DNA of 64,000 nucleotides, taken from contig NC_068938.1 of assembly GCF_016801865.2 (NCBI RefSeq), positions 98,253,004 through 98,317,003 of the forward strand. The letters are read 5' to 3'. This document shows positions 1-10,184 of the stretch, piece after piece; the stretch's first letter is position 1, and each line of letters starts with the position of its first letter. Origin of the DNA: Culex pipiens pallens. Its lineage: Eukaryota > Arthropoda > Insecta > Diptera > Culicidae. The position numbers were made by a program, and so were the translations under genes. Under the pieces are notes generated by a model. It ran no database searches, had not been told where the DNA came from, and saw nothing but the letters and a program-made list of their open reading frames with translations.

Positions 1-139
1 TTACGCGTGATCTCCTTCGTCCATCACGTTATCTTTCCAGATCTCTCCGTTCTTATCCTCGTCGCTCTCCTCTTCCGACCCGTACGGCTCGTCGGTGGTC
101 ACTCCGACGCCCGCTCCCGCAGCTACAGCCGAATCCGTC
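1..139 (-). CDS. possible terminal coding exon, gene unidentified (partial)
   Basis: Read on the minus strand, an open frame runs to a TAA at positions 3-1. It encodes about 46 residues with a strongly acidic tail (EPYGSEEESDEDKNGE, then KDNVMDEGDHA). A possible splice acceptor (CTTAG) lies just upstream at 144-140, and the same frame meets a stop codon about 15 bases further up. The GC content and the acidic, low-complexity composition stand out against the AT-rich DNA that follows. I do not recognise the protein. The exon call rests only on the open frame, the acceptor-like site and composition, so a chance ORF is a real alternative. The rest of the gene would lie at higher coordinates on the minus strand, but no further exon was recognised there. 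Confidence 0.3.
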
Positions 140-1769
140 CTAAGTCGATGATCCTATCCCTAGATTGACCAACAACGCGTAATCATCCGAGATTCGTGGC
201 CACCGTGGCCATATAATTCCATTCCAGAGTAAAAGAACCAGGTTGGGGAGAAATTTGACGACGTTGCGAAAAAAAAACAAAAAATGACATTTCTAAATGT
301 CAAAGTAGCAGTGCTGCCGATTTTATCATTTTTTTCAGGGAAACGTCAGTTCGACCGGCTTGACGTTTCGAGTTCCAAAGGAACCGGAGGGGTAAGCCGA
401 TTTGGTGCCCACTTTTTGGAAGCGAGTGGCTTGTCGTGTCGTCGGTTTAAGGGTCGCTACAAAAACAACTTCTTTAAATCTATAAGAACTCGTCAGGGTT
501 AACTCGAATCGTTTTGCGGTCTTCGAAAAAGTTATTTGTCATAAAATTTTACATATAAGTTTCTCTTTGCTGTTCCCCATACATTTATTTTTTATTTTTC
601 CATACAAACTTCACCTATAAATCGTCAGCTCACGCCATGGCGGAAAGCAATTATTATTGAAATTGAATGTACCTAAAATGTTTTTTCGTGGAAAGGTAGC
701 TAAGGGGGTCCCTTTTCAATATCTGTGACCTAGAAAATATTTCACCTAGGGATTTTCGTTTTTTTGTCATTTTCAGTTTTTTTACTGTATAAATGGAGGC
801 GCACGGTACTTTTGGTTACTTTGCGGTTGCACAGCACCTCCAAATGCTTTTAATTGCAATGGATACTGATCAAAGGGGTCGTCTATGAAACATTTCACAA
901 TATTTAAGGCCCCACCCACTCTACAACCCCCCCCCCTCATCCCCATAATTTATTTAACAAAGATAATAACATTATTTTTTTGTATGACAGTAGTATGACT
1001 TGTGACACGTCACATGTTGTTGGAAAATGTTGAAATTTTTTCTTGTTTTTCACAAATGTATGTACACACATACTTTCTAAAGGCAATGCAACCTTTTGTT
1101 TTCGAAAATATACTGATTAAGTCGGTTAAACTATTGATTTAAGCCTATTTTAGTCTGTATGGGAATTCTGTGCACACTTGCGACACGTAGTACAATTTTA
1201 CTTTCGAAACACACTTGTGACACGTGCTTTTCAGATTTTTGTTTACATTTTTTGTTTTTTTTTTTGTTTTTTTTTTGTGCGCTTTATATTATGTTTTTAA
1301 AGTTATATGCATTCGCAATCTCACGTAACACACATTCGGGTGACTCACCACACATAACCTACGGACGCCTAGAAATGAGCAGAAACTTGCAACAGAGCCC
1401 ACAAAAGACCCGGGGGTCGTCAAAGTGGATTGCTTTGCTTTTTTTTTGCATTCGCATTCTAAATTTCTTTCTTTGTTAATATTTTGAATTTTTTTTATGA
1501 AATTTATCGATTAAAATTCTAAACTATTATTGAACAATAAACCAATGAACAATTGACGATTCTAATATATTAATTCAACCGGTATGGTATTATTTTTTGC
1601 CAACAGGTACGATTTTTCAAGATTAATATTTTTTAAAAATTTATCGGAGCCACAGTATACCATTTTTATTTAAACTGTTTCGTTGAAAATTGTAATATTG
1701 TCACTATGTTTTTGTAAAATTTCAGTTCAAAAGTGTTCAAATTGAATTAATTACATCAAAGAGAACATT
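140..1769. other. AT-rich non-coding stretch
   Basis: No conserved coding region was recognised. The stretch contains T-rich and A-rich runs (for example 1254-1277) and short chance ORFs without domain character. It is probably intronic or intergenic DNA with decayed repeats. Confidence 0.5.
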
Positions 1770-3760
1770 TCGACGCTGTCGTGCTATCTTGTCGCGGCCG
1801 CCATTTCGACGTTCCGAGAAAAACGCGTTTTAATGTTTGACCTTGAATAAACAAAAACGAGAGCACGCAATGTTAACATTAAAAAACACTTTTCGTCTGG
1901 TTGACCATTCTGTGCATTGCCCCGAAGTTTGGTTGAATTTGGTTGCCGGAGTCCCGAATTATAATTGAAAATGTTTACGGTAATCGAGCTCGTCCCTGTG
2001 TCAATCGCGTTCTGACCTGAAATCCCTTTGGCCAATTGTCGCACTTACAGTATGTAAAAAAGTATTTACACCCCTTGGGCACTATGCACATTTTGTGATG
2101 AAACGTGTAAACAATTAAAATTTTGACAGAAACCTAGTACTACGTTTTGTTCAGAAACTCATGCCAAACATTTTGCTACAAAAAGCTCATGAAAAAATGA
2201 TTTCTATAAAAAGTTATATAACAAATACTATTACGAAAATAAAAAAGGTGCAAAAAAAGTTTGTACACCTTTCGATAAATTAACATAAATGATGTTATTT
2301 GTTGACAAATCACCATAAATCCAGTCTCCCAACTCCAAATAGGCATCCTTGACTGATTAAAAAAATCATTTGGATTGAATATAAAGTTTACTAACTACTT
2401 AGTATAAAAGTTTATATTACTCTGGTTATTCTATATAAAACTTACATCTCAGTAAGTTTTTTATCTCAGTAAGTTTATTTTTATTTTTTCTTACTCTTGG
2501 TGACACCTTTATTTACAAGCAATAATTGTTCCAAAATGGATTATGATGTAACACACAGCTGAAAGGTTCTCCAAAACTCTGTTATGTACTTCAAAAGCAC
2601 TTATTGTATCTTGATTATTCACCAATAAAACTGAATTGAATTGAAAATTATATAAAACTTATCTAAACTTAATTTTGCAAACTTTTAATTCAACTTAATG
2701 TCAATATATTACCAAAAAATTGCTAAATAAACATTTTGGAGTAGGTATAACACCGTTTTGGGGGGTATTTGTATCGATAGAATAGATTTTTCGTTGGAAT
2801 TTCGTACCAACCTGGAATTACGTCGTAGGAAAATCCGCCGGCATCCGAACCGGTCCACGATTCACAAGTCAACCTATGTAGAATCGGAAAGGGCATAAAA
2901 TGTCCGATCTTTTGATACCTACGTTTTTAAATACCTGGGCAAAAAGTAAGTTTGATCCACGAGAACAAAAATTACGAAATTCCATACATTTTTGGCAGGT
3001 TGCTCAAACGAAACCATAACAACGTTTTTGCTTAGGTATTTTAAAAAAACGTGGGTTTTACAGAAAACCTGGATGTATGGGTATCAAAAGATCGGAAATT
3101 TTATGCCCTTTCTGATGCCACATAGGTTGACTTGTGAATTGTGGACCGGTTCAGATGCCGGCGGATTTTCCGACGACGTAATTCCGGGTTGGTACGAAAT
3201 TCCAACGAAAAATCTTTTTTTAATCAGTCAAGGATGCCTATTTGGAGTTGGGAGACTGGATTTATGGTGATTTGTCAACAAATAACATTATTTATGTTAA
3301 TTTTTCGAAAGGTGTACAAACTTTTTTTGCACCTTTTTTATTTTCGTAATAGTATTTGTTATATAACTTTTTATAGAAATCATTTTTTCATGAGCTTTTT
3401 GTAGCAAAATGTCTGGCATGAGTTTCTGAACAAAACGTTGTACTAGGTTTCTGTCAACATTCAATTGTTTAGATGTTTCATCACAATATGTGCATAGTGC
3501 CCAAGGGGTGTAAATACTTTTTCTACATACTGTACATCAATTTTCAGGCTTTGTCAAGATAGCATGACAAGCTTGAAACTTCTTTCATATGAAAAGTGAT
3601 AAAAATCTGCGGAGCTTTTTCGGTTTTTATTGGATATCTCAGGATTGAAATCGAATTTTGTGAATCTGTGAAGGTCAAAAGGTGAGGCATTGTGAGCTGC
3701 ACAAAATGGCGTTCTTAACTCAATTTTGCCCAAAATGCACGTACGACACGACAGCGACGA
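1770..3760. mobile_element. outer TIR element interrupted by a nested MITE
   Basis: Matching inverted ends are visible: TCGACGCTGTCGTG at 1770-1783 and the complement of nearly the same sequence at 3747-3760. Inside the ends, the motif TGCTATCTTGTC (1782-1795) recurs in inverted orientation near 3555-3570. Subtracting the nested element at 2048-3532 leaves a body of about 506 bp, a typical MITE size. No transposase ORF is present, so it is non-autonomous. The superfamily is not assigned. Confidence 0.45.
2048..3532. mobile_element. foldback MITE with Tc1/mariner-like ends
   Basis: The element begins CAGTATGTA at 2048 and ends with the complement at 3532. It is flanked by TA on both sides (2046-2047 and 3533-3534), the target duplication used by the Tc1/mariner superfamily. 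The inverted repeats are long: about 2048-2367 pairs with 3214-3532. A second matched pair (about 2790-2930 with 3050-3212) shows that the whole element folds back. About 420 bp at 2370-2790 has no partner in the right arm and may be a later insertion. No transposase is encoded. Confidence 0.7.
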
Positions 3761-4013
3761 TTTATTAGGTTACTTGTAAATGTTTATTTGACAACTACAT
3801 AATTAAAATTAGTAAATGTTTTCTACATTTACTAAGACACTTGTTCTACTGAAACTACGTAACTTGAAAATAATTGTTAACTGATCTTTGTGTAAAATCA
3901 TCCAAATAATTTGTAAATTCAGTTCATTTTCTGATTCATCTCATTTTCGTTGAGGAAATTATAATATTCTGAAAATATAAAAATTACCCTGTTTATAATT
4001 TTTTCATAATTGT

Positions 4014-4453
4014 AGTTAAATATTGAAGCCGGGACCATGGTGTAGGGGTAAGCGTGGTTGCCTTTCACCCAGTCGGCCTGGGTTTAATCCCAGAAGGTCC
4101 CGGTGGCAAATTTTGAGACGAGATTTGTCTGATTACGCCTTCCGTCGGACAGGGAAGTCAATGTTGGTCCCGGTCTAACTAAGAGGTTAGGTCGTTAACT
4201 CAGTCCAGGTGTAGGAGTCGTCTCCCTGGGTCCTGTCTCGGTGGAGTCGCTGGTAGGCAGTTGGACTAACAATCCAAATGTCGTCAGTTCGAATCCCGGG
4301 GTGGTTGGAAGCTAAGGTGTAAAAATAGGTTTGCAATTGCCTCAACAATCAAGCCTTCGAACACCTAGTTTCGAGTAGGAATCTCGTTATCGAGAACGCC
4401 AAGGCAATGCTGTAGAGCGAATAATTTGATTTTGATTTGAGTTAAATATTGAA
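4014..4453. repeat. 14-bp target site duplication flanking the SINE
   Basis: AGTTAAATATTGAA is present at 4014-4027 and again at 4440-4453, directly flanking the SINE body. A perfect duplication of this length supports LINE-mediated retroposition. Confidence 0.8.
4028..4439 (+). mobile_element. SINE with two tRNA-like units
   Basis: The 5' part (about 4031-4103) resembles a tRNA. Its ends GGGACC and GGTCCC can pair, the anticodon loop reads CTTTCAC as in tRNA-Glu, and there is a B-box-like GGGTTTAATCCC. A second tRNA-like unit follows at about 4235-4310, with the anticodon stem TTGGA/TCCAA and a B box AGTTCGAATCCC. The 3' end is a short TTTGAT-type tail. Dimeric tRNA-derived SINEs are known from Culex pipiens (the Twin family). 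This copy has the same two-unit design but is longer and seems to use different tRNA types, so family identity is not asserted. A second copy lies in the opposite orientation at 42832-43233. Confidence 0.75.
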
Positions 4454-5126
4454 TTATTGAATTATTATAAGATTACTTTTCTATTTAAAACAAATCAATT
4501 AAAGTGTATCGTATCATTAAAATCAATCTGCCTAGATCAAACTCGCTCAAGTTAGATTAACCCACTAAACCATTAAACACCGCCATCGGGCGCGAGCTTT
4601 CGTAGATCCTTATCCATTCTCCGAGCGCTCTAAACTGTGCGCCACTAAATTGATCCCGCGTTCACTTACCTGGGCGCGAACGAAAGTAATTGCATGCGGA
4701 AAGCCCATTAAATCTGAGGATTACAACAAGCTCATACCTTTCTACTGCTTTTTTTGTCCTTTCACATCTCTCTATTGCTCCCTCTCTCTCTGTCTACACC
4801 TGTGTCGGTTGACTTTGTCCCAGTCCCAGGAGCGAGGGAGTGTGTTTGTGCTTGTGCTTATCCAAAGTGTGTCACAACAAGGCGCGCAAGGATAATAATG
4901 ACATTCTCTCCGGGGCCAGTCAGGCAGAATTGTTGCACACATCAGGAATTCTAGGAAAAAGAGAGGAGATGGGGTGGTGGAGAAGGTGTCCTTTGACGCC
5001 GTTGTCGTTGAGTATGTTTGTGAGTGTGTGTGGGCGACTGTGTGCATCATCTATTATTCATCATTTCACGTCTCGTGCTCGGCTTTCACTGCATTTTTTG
5101 TACACCCACTTAATGCTAATGTATGT
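4454..5126. other. non-coding stretch with CT-rich and GT-rich runs
   Basis: Overlapping ORFs exist on both strands at 4650-5184, but their products are low-complexity Ser/Leu/Cys runs from CT-rich and TG-rich DNA and show no domain. Nothing else was recognised. Confidence 0.45.
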
Positions 5127-6444
5127 GGGTAATTCTCCGCCAACTCACACAGCAGTTGCCCCGACCCCTCTTCAATTTGCGTGAAACTTTGTCCTAAGGG
5201 GTAACTTTTGTCCCTGATCACGAATCCCAGGTCCGTTTTTTGATATTTCGTGACAGAGGGGCGGTACGACCCCTTTCATGCGACCCCAGCATGCGAAAAA
5301 AGAGGTGTTTTTCAATCATTTGCAGCCTGAAACGGTGATGAGATAGAAATTTGATGTCAAAGGGACATTATGTAAAATTAGGCGCTCGATTGGATGACGT
5401 ACTCAGAATTCCGAAAAAAACGTATATTTCATCGAAAAAAACACTAGAAAAGTTTTCAAAACTCTGCTATTTTCCGTTATTCGACTGTAAAAAAATTTGG
5501 AACATGTCATTTAAGGGAAATTTAATGCACTTTTTGAATCTTCATTGACCCAGAAGGGTCATTTTATCATTTAGAACAAAAAATTTCATTTTAAAATTTC
5601 GTTTTTTTTCTAACATTGCAGGGTTATTTTTTAGAGTGTAACAATGTTCTATAAAGTTGTAGAGCAGACAATTACAAAAAATTTGATATATAACATAAGG
5701 GGTTTGCTTATAACATCACGAGTTATCACGATATTACGAAAAAAAGTTTTGAAAAAGTTACTTTTTGCGTTTCTTTTTGTTTGGTCGTCCGTGTCTGTCG
5801 CGGGTGACCATGAACGGCCATGATCAACGGCGACCAACTTTTTCAAAACTTTTTTTTCGTAAAATCACGATAACTCGTGATGTTTATAAACAAATCCCTT
5901 ATGTTAATAATATTTTTTTTGTAATTGTCTGCTCTACAACTTTGTAGAACATTGTTACACTCTAAAAAATAACCCTGCAAAGTTACAAAAAAACACAAAA
6001 TTTCAAAATGATTTTTTTTCTAAATGATAAAATGACCCTTCTGGGTCAATGTAGATTCGAAAAGTACATTTTTACAGTCAAGTAATGGATAATGGCAGAA
6101 TTTTTAAAACTTTTTTAGTGCTTTTTTTTTCGATGAAAAATACGTTTTTTCGGAATTCTGAGTACGCCATCAAATCGGTTGTATAATTTTACATAAAAGT
6201 CCCTTTGACATCAAATTTATATCTCATCACCGTTTCAGGCTGCAAATGATTGAAAAACACCTCTTTTTTCGCATGTTCAAAAAATGAAGGGGTCGTACCC
6301 CCCCTCCGTCACGAGACATCAAAAAACGGACCTCGGATTCGTGATCAGGGACAAAAGTTACCCCTTAGGACAAAGTTTCACGCAAATCGAAGAGGGGTCG
6401 GGGCAACTTTTCCCGATTCCGTGTGAGTTCGTAGAGAATTACCC
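5127..6444. mobile_element. 1.3-kb foldback (hairpin) element
   Basis: The left end GGGTAATTCTC (5127-5137) is the complement of the right end (6434-6444). Inverted similarity continues inward over roughly 600 bp per arm: the 5155-5290 sequence recurs inverted at 6285-6420 and the 5640-5760 sequence at 5836-5955. Short ORFs on opposite strands encode near-identical peptides ending FVIVCSTTL, which confirms the palindrome. The loop is about 5761-5835. A single related arm sits at 37008-37390. No transposase is encoded. Confidence 0.8.
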
Positions 6445-6589
6445 ATGTGTGACTGTGTGTGGGACCTTGCTCGGCCGTGCGCAAAATTGACGTCGAAATT
6501 AGAGTATAGAGCAATTCCAGCTCAAATCAGGATTTTTTCTGGTACTTTTGTACCCGACCCTCTCCGATTTTAATGAAACATTGTAGACA

Positions 6590-7280
6590 TGTTATCCTAG
6601 ACCTATATAAGCCATTTTTGTGTATATGGAGCCAATAGTACTCGAAAATAACATTTGAGAAGGGCATAAGGTATTTAAATATTTTTGTATTTTGGAATTT
6701 AAAAATTACTGTATCTCGAAGCCGTTGCGTCGTATCAAAAAGTGGTCAAAGACAAACTTGTAGGAAATTAGACGAGCTTTCTGAAAAAAATACACTGAAA
6801 CAAAAATACACGCCACTTCTATGAGATTTTTTGATTTTTAAGTCTAAAACTTAAATTTAAAGGTGATGTCACGATTTTTTTTCTTTCAAAATTTTTGAGG
6901 AAATAGCGTAAAATGTTACCAAAAGACTGACGAAAAATGCAGGATGGTATGTCTCTCCTTAAAAAAATACAAAAATCATTTACTAAAACTGTTTTTTTTA
7001 AAGTGGTCTAAACGTCAAAATTTTTGAAACCGGTAGTGGGAATCGATTCTCCAGACAATTTTACATATAAGTCTCCATATTGACCATTGTCTTATGTCCA
7101 ATCCTTGGGAAGATACAGCGGTTTGAAAAATAAAAATGTTGAAAAAACGGGTTTTTTTGTGGTTTTTGGCAATTTCTATATGACAGACTTGGTTTTTCAG
7201 TCTCGTAAATATTTTTACCGGAAAGCTCGTCCAATTTCCCATAAGTTTGCCTGTGACAGCTTTTTGATTTGACTCGTTTT
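6590..7280 (+). repeat. dispersed repeat, copy A
   Basis: Positions 6590-7035 resemble, in inverted orientation, 41535-41965. Shared landmarks include the stretch around 6600-6650 (GCCATTTTTGTGTATATGGA) and the one around 6755-6785. Within copy A, the end at about 7200-7275 is partly complementary to 6720-6800, so this is probably another decayed foldback element. Confidence 0.5.
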
Positions 7281-7795
7281 GATATTTACGTAAGCTAATT
7301 TACTATCCAGTTTCTAGTTTCAGTTATTAGCAATGTAATTAAGCTTAAATCTGTAAGCCCTGACATCCCTTCATGCTTGTTCACTCACAAATTTCAACAA
7401 ATTTACACAAGTTCTCACAAATTTCATTCAATTCCCACAAGTTCTCACAAGTTTCCACAATCAGATCTATCACTCCAAGCTGGTTTTGAATCATCGACAA
7501 TCGGTTAATTGTGTTGTATTTTTTGTTTGAATTTTTCAAATAAATATTTTCTAGATATTTGGAATTTATGTGTCGCCGACAAGCCAATTGAATAAAAAGA
7601 GTCCATAATTTTATTTATAAGTTAATTTTTTTTTGTCAAAAAAACAGCTAATCTTAAAAATAAAATAACCAGCAATTTTAAAATACTCCTCGACTTTGGA
7701 AATAGATTTCAAAATCTGCTAGTTTGACATGCAAAGTTATTTTGAAACAAAATGTGTTTTGCTCAATGTGTTTTTAACTTCAATCCTTCTTCCAG
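7281..7795 (+). other. AT-rich intron sequence upstream of the zinc transporter exon
   Basis: No coding signal was seen. A short cluster of ACAAATTT / CACAAGTT repeats lies at 7386-7460. The end carries a pyrimidine-rich tract and the acceptor CTTCTTCCAG (7786-7795) of the exon that follows. Confidence 0.6.
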
Positions 7796-8081
7796 CATGG
7801 GCGCCACCCTGCACGGCCACGGCCACAGCCACGGTGGATCCACGAGTCCCAACAGCAGCCACCAGCACTCTCACGGCGGCGGCCACTCCGAGGAGAACAT
7901 CAACGTGCGGGCGGCCTTCGTGCACGTGCTGAGCGATTTCGTGCAGAGTCTGGGCGTGTTCATAGCCGCCCTCGTGATCTACTTCAAGCCCGAGTGGAGC
8001 ATCATCGATCCGATCTGCACGTTCATGTTCTCGATACTGGTGCTGGCCACGACGATCGCCATCATGAAGGACGCCCTGCTG
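7796..8081 (+). CDS. zinc transporter of the ZnT (SLC30) family, internal exon with His-rich loop and TM5-TM6
   Basis: This exon encodes the cytosolic histidine-rich loop (HGHGHSHGG, then HQHSHGGGH) followed by two membrane segments. The first contains HVLSD, the HxxxD zinc-binding pair of TM5; the second is the TM6 region ending at the start of the C-terminal domain. ZnT proteins are cation-diffusion-facilitator antiporters that move cytosolic zinc out of the cell or into vesicles in exchange for protons. The arrangement fits the vertebrate ZnT2/3/4/8 group and its insect counterparts such as ZnT35C. The exon is bounded by acceptor AG at 7794-7795 and donor GT at 8082-8083. It begins with the third base of a codon, so earlier exons (TM1-TM4) must exist, but none was recognised upstream in the window. 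The GC-rich exon contrasts sharply with its AT-rich introns. Confidence is high for the family and moderate for the exact orthologue. Confidence 0.93.
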
Positions 8082-10184
8082 GTAGGTTGGCCCTTAAAAA
8101 TAGATATATTTAACTTCTTAGTAATACTTTCCTGCTTTCCCAAAGCAAAACGATAAAGCTTAAACAAAATTGCTCCAATTAAATGTGATGCAAGATGTGT
8201 AGCTCTCAAAATTCTGCCTCATCCCAACCAAAATCCCATAATTTTCCACCTTCCATAAAATTGGCACGGGGTAAGCGCAAAAGTTGGAAACGGTTCAATT
8301 TCGGGTTAATTTAGGCAAAAAAGTGATAGCACCTTTTTTTCTCGGGATGCCCTCCTTTCTTAAGTACACATATTTTGCGCCCTGCTGGGTCTTACTTTGG
8401 AATTCCGTTATCACTTAATTTCGAACCCATATCTGGCAGTATCATTGCCGTCATAATCTTGGCGCGTTCAATGAGCCTACGATCGTTGCCTGAAGCCTGT
8501 ACGTACCGTAAAGTGTGGAGGGAAATTTAAAATTCTCTTCCTAGGAGGATGAGGGAGGAGAGGGTAATGGAGTTGGAAAATAAAAAGGGATACTCGTCCG
8601 GTACATGCTTCCTGGTACGGAAGTGTACTTAAAAGAATGGATGAAAAGTGGGCTGCTTACTATAAAATGGTAATGGTGGGATGTAATTGGTCAAAACTTT
8701 ATGAAACATTTCAGTATTTAAAAAAATGTGCTGAAGCCAAGCTAATGTTTTGCTCACTTTATACGATCTCGAACTATTTTTTACAATTTTATAACAAAAA
8801 ATCCAACAAGTTCTTCAAGACATGGTGCCGTCGCGCGACGCCAAATGAATATTGTATTTCAATTTGAAACGCTTAAGGTAATGGGCCTGGGTAGAGGTAC
8901 TTCTAAAGGTGGCCAGCCGACTGACGGTTCTGAAGATACGCCTGAATAAAAAAAACGAAAGAAGAAATATTCAACGCGAGAGGCCTGCTCCTCTTCTTTT
9001 TAATGCTTGAAGGGCCATTTGGCTGGTTGGGTTCGTTCGTCGTTTTTGGGGTCGCTTCCGGCAGCCAGAAGGCCTCTTAATTCAGGTTAAGGAGTTACCT
9101 CTTCTCGTCTAAATTTGTTTTTTTTGTAGTATTCATCTATAAAAACACAACAAGATTTTTTTTTAATCTCTGAAGAAGTGTCAATCACTGCCATACTTTT
9201 GAGCATGAGCATGAGAGATCACCCATGGTTGCCCCTCCGTTGCTGAACAGAACCGTAATATCCTTTCAGCACTACTGATTATAGGCTTCGACGATCTAGT
9301 GGTGTTTCCCTTATCAACAGCATGTATGAATGCGCTGAAAAGATAAAACACCATGATTGCTAAAGCTAGATCAGTTGCGAATAGGTAACAGTCATTGGCC
9401 ACCAACGGCGCCCGCCATGTCAGTTTGTAGACCTCGATTTTAAGGGACGGGAATGTTAGTTAGCGCAGGTTGCTACTAGGGCAGCTGATTTACTCTGTGC
9501 TTACACCCCACGAGCGCCAGGAACCTGAAAACTTGTTAGTAGGATAGGGTGTTTGGTCAGGATTCATCATAGAAGATGATGATGCGACCCAAAATCATAG
9601 TGTTTGTTGAAAGGTATTATATTTTATTCTCAAGGCAAACAATCGGATGCTGCGGATGAGACATTTCCCGTTTAACTGTTGTTAAATTTTAAATGAAATG
9701 GTTTCATCTTAGACAGCCGGCTGTGGAAAGATAAAGCCAAATAATGTTTATTTAAAGAATGAGGTGTTAAACGCAATGCTGCTATGATAGCGTAGTCTGA
9801 TTTTTAATTATATAACCATTTAATTCATAAATTTGTTACGGAAACGACGCTACGAACTCAACCATCAAATGCCTTTCGATCTTCTTTCTGTTAACTAGAT
9901 GAGGTATTGATTATCGTTACCTCTCGAGCTACGATGCTATGGAGAGGGCTTAACACATAAACAACCGACGTCGAGCCCTCCGAGCTACGGAGCTATGGAA
10001 AGGTCTTTTCAACACAAAAAAAAAAGACTCGCACACCACACAACGTTCTTGATCAATCAAAATATTATTTTACGCGGTAAAACTAACGAACTCAACCGTC
10101 AAATTGCCTTCCAACTAGCGATGACGAAGAAAGGGCACTTTGCACACAAACACAACCATCCGCTTGCACTGACGGAACATTACG
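8082..10184 (+). other. left part of the 27.9-kb ZnT intron
   Basis: No coding exon was recognised. The stretch holds one copy of a 25-bp motif that recurs at the far end of the satellite (9176-9200). It also has two degenerate copies of a short unit near 9927-9947 and 9979-10000 (GAGCTACGATGCTATGGAGA-like), and paired related segments at about 9855-9880 and 10087-10112 (both with CGAACTCAACC). From about 10165 the sequence resembles an internally deleted satellite monomer leading into the array. Confidence 0.55.
9176..9200 (+). repeat. 25-bp direct repeat, left copy
   Basis: The 25 bases at 9176-9200 (core GTCAATCACTGCCATACTTT) are identical to 29095-29119. Both copies are followed by CATGA-rich sequence. 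The two copies bracket the 18.9-kb satellite array. Confidence 0.8.
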
